10,862 nt of DNA from Planctomycetaceae bacterium (GTDB taxonomy: Bacteria > Planctomycetota > Phycisphaerae > Phycisphaerales > SM1A02), in the NCBI GenBank assembly GCA_027488415.1, contig JAIYBS010000076.1:1-10862 (forward strand), given 5' to 3'. The notes beneath the pieces were generated by a model. That model worked only from the letters and a program-made list of their open reading frames with translations, was not told the DNA's origin and made no database searches. This document shows positions 5,398-10,862 of the stretch, piece by piece (the stretch's first letter is position 1; each line of letters opens with the position of its first letter). The translations under genes were made by a program, and so were the position numbers.

Positions 5398-6978
5398 GTG
5401 ACGCAGCAGAACACCGACGCCGTTTCCCAGCCCGCGCCCGAGGACGAGGGAGCGCTCGTCGCCGCGCGCCGCGCGAAGCTCGAGCAGCTGCGGGGCGCGA
5501 TGGGCGTCGAGCCCTACGGTCGTCGCGTCGACGCGCTCGAGCCGTGCGCTGCCGCGCGCGCCCGCTTCGACGAGGCGGCGCACGCCGCGTTCGAGGCCGG
5601 GCAGGCCGCGCGGAAGGCGGATCCCTCCGCGCCGGTCACGGACTCCCGCGCGCGCGTCCGCATCGCCGGCCGCGTGATGCAGCACCGGGACCTCGGCAAG
5701 CTCGTCTTCTTCTGGCTGCGCGACACGTCGGGCGACCTGCAGGTGACCGTCAGCAAGGCGAACGTCAGCGAGGCGGACTTCGCGCTCGCGAAGATGCTCG
5801 ACTACGGCGACATCGTCGTCGCGGACGGCCCGATCGGCCGCACCAACAAGGGCGAGACGTGCGTGTGGGCCTCGTCGATCGAGCTCGCCACCAAGAGCCT
5901 CGCACCGCCGCCGGGCAAGTGGCACGGGCTCGAGGACGCGGAGATCCGCTACCGCAAGCGCTACGTCGACATGTACTCGAACCCGGAGACGGTGCGCGCG
6001 TTCGAGCAGCGCTCGCGCATCGTCAGCCTCGTGCGCCGATTCATGGAGGCGCGCGGCTACCTCGAGGTCGAGACGCCGATGATGCAGCCGATCGCGGGCG
6101 GCGCCGCGGCGCGCCCGTTCGTGACGAAGCACAACGCGCTCGACATGGAGCTCTTCCTGCGCATCGCGCCCGAGCTCTACCTCAAGCGGCTCATGGTGGG
6201 CGGCATGCGCAAGGTCTTCGAGATCAACCGCAACTTCCGCAACGAGGGCGTCGACCGCAGCCACAACCCCGAGTTCACCGCGATGGAGGCCTACGAGGCC
6301 TTCGGCGACTACATGACGATGCTCGAGATGGTCGAGAGCCTGGTGCGCCACGTCGCCTGCGCGATGGCGGGCTGCGCCGAGGGCGGCGACGGCCCGGTGC
6401 TGCCGTTCGGCGACCTGCGCATCGACTACCGCAAGCCGTTCGAGCGCGTCCGCTACGAGGACCTCTTCATGCGCGCGTTCGGCTTCGACATGCGCGACGA
6501 GGCCAAGGTCCGCGCCGCGGGCAAGGAGCATCACGTCGAGAAGGCCGCGACGCTCGACCACTGGCTGCTCGTCAACGAGCTCTTCGAGGAGAAGGCCGAG
6601 GCGCTCATCGACCCGCAGCGCCCGACCTTCGTGCTCGACTACCCGAGCGCGATCAGCCCGCTCACGCGCCCGAACCGCGCGCACCCCGAGATCGCCGAGC
6701 GCTGGGACCTCTTCATCGCCGGCATGGAGGTCGGGCCCGCGTACACCGAGCTCAACGATCCCGACATCCAGCTCGCGAAGTTCACCGAGCAGCTCGCCGG
6801 CGCCGACGACGAGGAGAGCACCTTCCGCACGCTCGACCACGACTTCGTCGAGAGCCTGCGGGTGGGCATGCCCCCCGCCGGCGGCATGGGCATGGGCATC
6901 GACCGCCTCGTGATGCTCATGACGAACTCCGAGTCCATCCGCGATGTCATCCTCTTCCCGCTCATGCGCCGGCAGTGA
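5398..6978 (+). CDS. lysS: Lysyl-tRNA synthetase, class II
   Basis: LysRS charges tRNA-Lys with lysine using ATP. The 526-aa product has an N-terminal helical part, an OB-fold anticodon-binding domain (about 85-185, with IAGRVMQHRDLGKLVFFWLRD) and a class IIb core. Motif 1 ends in YLEVETPMMQPIAGGAAARPF. Motif 2 is FEINRNFRNEG (274-284, Arg281 for ATP), followed by SHNPEFT. Motif 3 is GMGMGIDRLVML (496-507, Arg503). The C-terminus SIRDVILFPLMRRQ is typical of LysRS. Where most LysRS have an Asn before the (A/G)-(F/Y)-(T/S)-ELND stretch, this one has Pro447 (VGPAYTELND). Two GTG starts are possible, 5377 (533 aa) and 5398 (526 aa). I prefer 5398 because of a weak AGG 8 nt before it and the candidate promoter at 5360. 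It is the first gene of a four-gene operon. Confidence 0.95.
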   Translation: MTQQNTDAVSQPAPEDEGALVAARRAKLEQLRGAMGVEPYGRRVDALEPCAAARARFDEAAHAAFEAGQAARKADPSAPVTDSRARVRIAGRVMQHRDLGKLVFFWLRDTSGDLQVTVSKANVSEADFALAKMLDYGDIVVADGPIGRTNKGETCVWASSIELATKSLAPPPGKWHGLEDAEIRYRKRYVDMYSNPETVRAFEQRSRIVSLVRRFMEARGYLEVETPMMQPIAGGAAARPFVTKHNALDMELFLRIAPELYLKRLMVGGMRKVFEINRNFRNEGVDRSHNPEFTAMEAYEAFGDYMTMLEMVESLVRHVACAMAGCAEGGDGPVLPFGDLRIDYRKPFERVRYEDLFMRAFGFDMRDEAKVRAAGKEHHVEKAATLDHWLLVNELFEEKAEALIDPQRPTFVLDYPSAISPLTRPNRAHPEIAERWDLFIAGMEVGPAYTELNDPDIQLAKFTEQLAGADDEESTFRTLDHDFVESLRVGMPPAGGMGMGIDRLVMLMTNSESIRDVILFPLMRRQ

Positions 6979-8497
6979 CCCCGCGCCCCGCGCCCGCCTC
7001 GCGCGGCGCGCGTTCCTCGCGCTCGCGGTCGTCGCGATGGCGGCGGCGCAGGCGGCCCCTCGCGCCTGGCAGACCGTCGAGGAGCAGTGGTACCGGCTCT
7101 CGCTCGGAGGCCAGCCCTGCGGCTGGTTCCACGAGAAGGTCGAGCGGTCCGGCGACACGGTCCGCACGTCGGGCGAGACGCAGATGACGGTGGGCCGGAT
7201 GGGCCAGGGCGTGACCATCCGCACCGCGACGAGCTTCGAGGAGACCGCGAAGGGCGAGCCGATCCGCGCCGAGATCCGAAAGGACTCGGGCGCCGCGCCG
7301 GTCACCGCGACATGGACCTTCCGCGACGGCGGCATCGACGTCGAGGAGGAGCAGGGCGGCCGCCGCACCAGGCAGCGCCGGCCGCTGCCGCCCGCGGGAT
7401 GGCTCGCGCCGCGCGCGGCGGACGAGTTCGTGCGCCGGCGGATCGCGGCCGGCGCCAAGGAGATCCGGTACTCGACGCTCGACCCGGAGAGCGGCCCCGA
7501 GGCCGTCAGCGTCGAGAGCGAGCTCGTCGGCGCGTCGACCGCGACCGTGGGCGGCCGCACGGTCCCCGTCACCGAGTGGCGAACCCGCAACTCGCTCATC
7601 GAGCGGCCGTCGAGCGAGTTCATCTCCTCGGACGGCGTGCTCGTGCGGAGCGCGACCGACCTCGGCGTCGGCATCCTCGAGTCGCGGCTCTCGACGAAGG
7701 ACGAGGCCACGGCCCCGATCGCCCCGGTCGAGGTGATGGCGCGCACGTTCATCGCGCTCGACGCGGACGGGCGCGCGCTCGGCGGCTCGCGCCGCGCGGA
7801 GCTCGCGGTGCGGGCGAAGGACGGCCGGCTCGTCGAGCTCCCGTCGTCCGGCGCGCAGCGCTTCGAGCGCACGGACGCCGCGTCGGGCATCGTCCGCGTC
7901 GACGCGGACACGGGCTCGAAGGCGACGCCCGCCGAGGCATCGGACGCCCGCTTCGCCCGCGCGAGCGTCGTCGCCGACTCGGCCGACCCCGAGATCCGCG
8001 CCCTCGCGGAGCGCACGCTCAAGGGCGTGCCCGACTCGCCCGTCGCGAAGGCCGACGCGCTGCGCGCGGCCGTCTTCCGGCATCTCTCGCGCAAGAACCT
8101 CGCGAGCGGCTTCGCCACCGCGAGCGAGTGCGTCCGCAGCAGGGCGGGCGACTGCACCGAGCACGCGGTGCTCCTCTGCGCGCTCCTGCGAACGCAGGGG
8201 ATCCCGGCCCGCGTCGCGAGCGGACTGCTCTACGTCGCCGAGGCCGGGGCCGTGCGGAACTCCTACGGCTGGCACATGTGGACGCAGGCGCTCATCGACG
8301 GAAGCTGGGTCGACCTCGACGCGGTGCTCCCCGGCTCGGTCCGCTTCGACGCATCGCACGTCCTCACGGGAACGAGCCCGGCGGACGGCGGCTCGCTCGA
8401 CACCGACCTCGCGAGGATCGTCGACCTGATGGGCGACACCGAGATCGAGGTTCGGTCGATCGACGGTCGCCCCGCGGCGAAGGGCGCGAAGCGATGA
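6944..8497 (+). CDS. Exported transglutaminase-like (papain-fold) protein
   Basis: The 517-aa product begins with a signal peptide: ARRAFLALAVVAMAAAQA at 20-37, with paired arginines 21-22 followed by A-F-L, which resembles a Tat signal. A long N-terminal region (about 42-370) follows, starting WQTVEEQWYRLSLGGQPCGW. It looks beta-rich and belongs to no family I can name. The C-terminal transglutaminase-like domain (about 371-475) has a full catalytic set: Cys404 in RAGDCTEHAVLLCALLR, His444 in GWHMWTQA, and Asp459 in SWVDLDAVL. Such domains in bacteria are usually proteases or amidases rather than protein cross-linkers. The start at 6944 overlaps lysS by 35 nt; the next ATG (7037) falls inside the hydrophobic signal segment, so the upstream start is needed for export. 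It ends in an ATGA overlap with nnrD. The substrate is unknown. Confidence 0.82.
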   Translation: MSSSSRSCAGSDPAPRARLARRAFLALAVVAMAAAQAAPRAWQTVEEQWYRLSLGGQPCGWFHEKVERSGDTVRTSGETQMTVGRMGQGVTIRTATSFEETAKGEPIRAEIRKDSGAAPVTATWTFRDGGIDVEEEQGGRRTRQRRPLPPAGWLAPRAADEFVRRRIAAGAKEIRYSTLDPESGPEAVSVESELVGASTATVGGRTVPVTEWRTRNSLIERPSSEFISSDGVLVRSATDLGVGILESRLSTKDEATAPIAPVEVMARTFIALDADGRALGGSRRAELAVRAKDGRLVELPSSGAQRFERTDAASGIVRVDADTGSKATPAEASDARFARASVVADSADPEIRALAERTLKGVPDSPVAKADALRAAVFRHLSRKNLASGFATASECVRSRAGDCTEHAVLLCALLRTQGIPARVASGLLYVAEAGAVRNSYGWHMWTQALIDGSWVDLDAVLPGSVRFDASHVLTGTSPADGGSLDTDLARIVDLMGDTEIEVRSIDGRPAAKGAKR

Positions 8498-9402
8498 ACG
8501 ATCCGCTCCCGCAGCTGCCCGCCCGCGATCCAGCAGGGCACAAGGGGACTTTCGGCACCGTCTGCGTCGTCGGGGGCCACGCCGCGCAGCCGGTGACCAT
8601 GCTCGGGAGCGTCGTGCTCGCGTCGCTCGGCGCGCTCCGCGCCGGGTGCGCGCTCTGCATCGCGGCGGCCCCGGAGCCGCTCGTGCCCGCGATCCTCGCG
8701 GCGAACCCCTCCGCGACGGGGCTCCCGCTCCCCGTCGACGGCGACGGCCGGCTCGTCCCGCACGCCGTCGCGGAGGCGCTCGACCTCCACGCCCGGCGCG
8801 CCGACGCGTTCGTGCTCGGGCCAGGCCTCGGCACCGGATTCGCGGAGGAGCAGGTGACGCTCCGGCTCCTCTCGCAGGACGACGGCCGCCCGGTCGTCGT
8901 CGACGCCGACGCGATCAACTGCCTCGCCGCGACGCCGAGCTTCGACCTCGACCTGCGCGCTCCGATGGTGCTCACGCCGCACCCGGGCGAGTACGCGCGC
9001 ATCGCCGCCGCCCTCCGCATCGACGCCGACCCGGTCGACCCGGTCGCGCGCCCGCACGCTGCCGAGCGGCTGGCGCAGCGGCTCGGCTGCGTGGTCGTCC
9101 TGAAGGGGCACGGCACGGTCGTCTCGGACGGCCACCGCACGTGGACCTGCGGGCACGGCAACGACGCGCTCGCCGTCGGCGGGAGCGGGGACGTCCTCGC
9201 GGGCGTGGTCGCGGGGCTCCTCGCCGCGCACGGTCGCGCGCTCGGCCTCTACGACTGCGCGCGGCTCGCGGTCGAGGCGCACGCGATCGCGGGCGAGCGC
9301 TGGGCGCGGCGTGCCGGCGGCACCGCGGGGATGCTCGCCGCGGAGCTCGCGGCGGAGATTCCGGCCGCGCTCGGCGCGATGCGTACACTCGACGCCCCAT
9401 GA
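8494..9402 (+). CDS. nnrD: ADP/ATP-dependent (S)-NAD(P)H-hydrate dehydratase
   Basis: NnrD repairs NAD(P)H that has been hydrated by heat or side reactions, turning the S epimer of NAD(P)HX back to NAD(P)H with ADP or ATP. The 302-aa product is a ribokinase-fold protein of the YjeF C-terminal family. Visible motifs are GHKGTFGTVCVVGGHA (15-30), LGPGLGTG (108-115), VVDADAINCLA (136-146), LTPHPGEYARI (160-170), VVLKGHGTVVSDG (201-213) and AVGGSGDVLAG (227-237), with catalytic Asp233. Before the last motif relatives usually read GNPGMA; here it is GNDALA. The epimerase (NnrE) domain that is often fused at the N-terminus is absent, so the epimerase must be elsewhere. The start overlaps the transglutaminase gene as ATGA, and the stop overlaps the exonuclease gene as ATGA, which points to coupled translation. 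Cytosolic. Confidence 0.9.
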   Translation: MNDPLPQLPARDPAGHKGTFGTVCVVGGHAAQPVTMLGSVVLASLGALRAGCALCIAAAPEPLVPAILAANPSATGLPLPVDGDGRLVPHAVAEALDLHARRADAFVLGPGLGTGFAEEQVTLRLLSQDDGRPVVVDADAINCLAATPSFDLDLRAPMVLTPHPGEYARIAAALRIDADPVDPVARPHAAERLAQRLGCVVVLKGHGTVVSDGHRTWTCGHGNDALAVGGSGDVLAGVVAGLLAAHGRALGLYDCARLAVEAHAIAGERWARRAGGTAGMLAAELAAEIPAALGAMRTLDAP

Positions 9403-10451
9403 CGCAGGCATCCACGCCAGCCACCGGCAGCGGCCAGCAGCGGCCGCAGGTCCCGGTCGACCACATCCGCCCGCACACCTACGTGGACGGCGTGTACTCG
9501 CTCGTCAACCCGCAGGTGGGCACCGCGAAGAACGGCAAGCACTTCCTGAAGGGCCTCATCCGCGACGCCTCCGGCGAGATCGCGGTCCGCCAGTGGACCT
9601 TCGACGAGGCACAGCTCGGCGAGATCGCGCGCACCGGCTTCGTGTGGATCGGCGGCCAGGCGCAGGAATACAACGGCCAGGTGCAGGTCATCCTCGACAA
9701 CATCCGCGCCGTCGAGGTGGGCGTCGAGGACCTCGCGCGCCTGCTTCCGGCGTCGCGCCACGACATCGCGACGATGGACGCCGAGCTCCGCCGCATCATG
9801 GGCTCGCTCTCGCATCCCGCGATGCGCGCGCTCGCGGACGCGTACCTCTCGAACGACGCGTTCATGTCGCGCGTGCGCCAGGCGCCCGCGGCGGTAAGCG
9901 TCCACCACGCGTGGATCGGCGGGCTCCTCGAGCACACGCTGCAGCTCCTGCGCCTCGCGGAGGTGATGCTGCCCCTGTACCCGGAGCTGAACCGCGACAT
10001 CGTGCTCATGGGCCTCTTCCTGCACGACCTCGGCAAGACCTCCGAGCTCACGTGGGAGCGCGGCTTCAACTACACCGCGGAGGGCAACCTCATCGGCCAC
10101 ACCGTGAAGGGCGTGATCATGCTGAGCGCCATGGCCGCGCGCGTCGCGCGCGAGTCGAGCGTGCCGCTGCCGCCCGAGGCGCTCCTGGTCCTGCAGCACA
10201 TCGTGGTCTCGCACCACGGCTCGCTCGAGTTCGGCGCCACGAAGATCCCGTCCACGCCCGAGGCGATCTTCGTCGCGATGCTCGACAACCTCGACGCGAA
10301 GACCGCCGTCGCGCTGCACGCGGCGCAGCGATCGAAGGGCATCCAGCCCGGCCAGGAATTCACCGACCGCGTCTGGAGCCTCGACACGCGGCTCTTCCGG
10401 CCCGACCCGCTCAGCGCGCCCGCAGGCGAAGAGACTCCGCAAGGCGGCTGA
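9399..10451 (+). CDS. YhaM-type 3'-5' exoribonuclease (OB fold plus HD domain)
   Basis: The 350-aa product joins an N-terminal OB-fold (about 22-106, with KHFLKGLIRDASGEIAVRQW and FVWIGGQAQEYNGQVQV) to an HD metal-dependent phosphohydrolase domain. This is the arrangement of B. subtilis YhaM, a 3'-5' exoribonuclease that also degrades single-stranded DNA. Metal-binding residues of the HD domain are visible: HHAWIGGLLEHT (169-180, His179), LFLHDLGKTSE (207-217, His209-Asp210), GHTVKG (233-238), SHHGSLEFGA (271-280) and DNLDAKTA (296-303). The closing Pro/Gly-rich tail is not conserved in the family as I know it. It is the last gene of the lysS operon and starts in an ATGA overlap with nnrD. 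Its 3' end overlaps the convergent partial gene by 41 nt. No intrinsic terminator is visible downstream. RNA as substrate is inferred from the family. Confidence 0.87.
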   Translation: MTQASTPATGSGQQRPQVPVDHIRPHTYVDGVYSLVNPQVGTAKNGKHFLKGLIRDASGEIAVRQWTFDEAQLGEIARTGFVWIGGQAQEYNGQVQVILDNIRAVEVGVEDLARLLPASRHDIATMDAELRRIMGSLSHPAMRALADAYLSNDAFMSRVRQAPAAVSVHHAWIGGLLEHTLQLLRLAEVMLPLYPELNRDIVLMGLFLHDLGKTSELTWERGFNYTAEGNLIGHTVKGVIMLSAMAARVARESSVPLPPEALLVLQHIVVSHHGSLEFGATKIPSTPEAIFVAMLDNLDAKTAVALHAAQRSKGIQPGQEFTDRVWSLDTRLFRPDPLSAPAGEETPQGG

Positions 10452-10862
10452 CCGACTCGGGCGGGTGCAGCACCGCGGCCCACGTCCGGTCGCGGCGCAG
10501 CGCCGCCTCGCGTGCCCGTGCCCGATCGGCGTGCGCGCGCGCCTCGAGCTCGGCGAGGTCGCACGCCCGGGCACGCCGCGCTCCGTCGAGCTCGGCATGC
10601 ATCCGCCTCCACCGTGACCGTCGCTCGGCGCTTCCGCGCGGAAGCGACGCGATCTCGTCCAGGGCCGCGCGCTTCGCGTCGCTCGGGCCCGTGCCGCCGC
10701 CCTCCGGGTCGAACCACCACCGCCTGCGCTCGGCCGCGCCGACCGGAGGCGGCCCGTCGTCGGCGGGGAAGGGCAGCCGGAGGGTCGCGCTGACGACGTC
10801 GATCGGCGGAAGCTCCGCGCCGAGCCAGCGACGCGCGAACGCCTCCGTGGCGCGCTCGTAGA
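10411..10862 (-). CDS. C-terminal part of an unrecognised leftward gene, cut by the window edge
   Basis: The minus-strand frame is open from the right edge to a TGA at 10413-10411, about 150 codons. The visible sequence starts YERATEAFARRWLGAELPP and later has RRRWWFDPEGGGTGPSDAKR. An Arg/Ala/Glu-rich, probably long-helical or coiled-coil segment follows (about the last 75 residues), ending SVSRLAESLRLRAR. Third positions are almost all G or C, with balanced use of Asp, Glu, Leu and Trp codons, as in the confirmed genes here; this supports real coding. I recognise no family. An internal ATG at 10602 would give only 63 aa, but the open frame upstream argues for a longer gene. It converges on the exonuclease gene with a 41-nt overlap of coding ends. 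Confidence 0.6.
   Translation of the reverse strand, partial: YERATEAFARRWLGAELPPIDVVSATLRLPFPADDGPPPVGAAERRRWWFDPEGGGTGPSDAKRAALDEIASLPRGSAERRSRWRRMHAELDGARRARACDLAELEARAHADRARAREAALRRDRTWAAVLHPPESVSRLAESLRLRAR

Noticed and set aside
5359..8157. 932-codon minus-strand open frame opposite lysS and the transglutaminase gene
   Set aside because: It is antisense to two strongly recognised genes, has Val/Glu/Arg-rich filler composition and no known domain. Long antisense frames are expected at this GC content.
8494..9402. Bifunctional NnrD/NnrE with epimerase domain
   Set aside because: The 302-aa length and start fit only the dehydratase domain, and no YjeF N-terminal region is present upstream.
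9311..10861. 516-codon plus-strand frame running from nnrD to the right edge
   Set aside because: It is a frame-shifted shadow of nnrD and the exonuclease, made of Arg/Ala/Pro repeats. After 10451 the minus-strand frame has better codon use and composition.
1..10862. CRISPR array, insertion sequence, prophage, toxin-antitoxin, tRNA or rRNA
   Set aside because: I saw no spaced direct repeats, transposase, integrase, small paired toxin-antitoxin genes, cloverleaf or rRNA sequence on either strand.

Overview
The window is a very GC-rich, densely packed stretch of bacterial chromosome. It most likely comes from a planctomycete of the class Phycisphaerae. Three things point there: a secreted protein with a C-terminal tail of the 'PAPGALALLGLAGIAG-SRRRR' kind, which is typical of that group; a short Hc1/histone-H1-like protein; and a eukaryote-type adenylosuccinate lyase. 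This is inference from recognised families, because there is no rRNA or other marker gene here.

Layout, left to right. (1) At 1-94 a possible minus-strand gene runs off the left edge. A leftward terminator-like hairpin (107-130) sits just upstream of it. (2) At 257-445 a 62-aa Hc1/H1-like chromatin protein is read rightward and ends at a strong intrinsic terminator with a UCCG tetraloop (474-508). (3) At 497-3252 a leftward operon runs plsY (acyl-phosphate:glycerol-3-phosphate acyltransferase), purB (adenylosuccinate lyase) and an isochorismatase-family hydrolase. The last gene follows purB by 3 nt and has its ribosome-binding site inside purB. (4) At 3469-4038 a secreted, beta-rich protein with a PEP-CTERM-like sorting tail is divergent from plsY and followed by a 13-bp hairpin. 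(5) At 4153-5307 a leftward pfkA (6-phosphofructokinase) has a perfect 22-bp palindrome just past its stop. (6) At about 5398-10451 a rightward four-gene operon runs lysS, an exported transglutaminase-like protein, nnrD (ADP/ATP-dependent NAD(P)H-hydrate dehydratase) and a YhaM-type OB-HD 3'-5' exoribonuclease. It has a 35-nt overlap and then two ATGA overlaps, so translation is probably coupled. (7) At 10411-10862 the C-terminal part of an unrecognised leftward gene overlaps the exonuclease tail-to-tail.

The content is housekeeping: phospholipid start, purine synthesis, glycolysis, tRNA charging, cofactor repair, RNA decay and nucleoid structure. One surface-protein gene lies among them. I found no CRISPR array, mobile element, phage gene, rRNA or tRNA, and no convincing undescribed defence or mobile system. 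The points worth a second look are modest: a histone-like protein lacking its basic tail with a leftward terminator upstream, departures from family consensus in LysRS, PurB and PFK, hairpin and palindrome structures between genes, and the mixed lysS operon. No gap between genes exceeds 300 bases.
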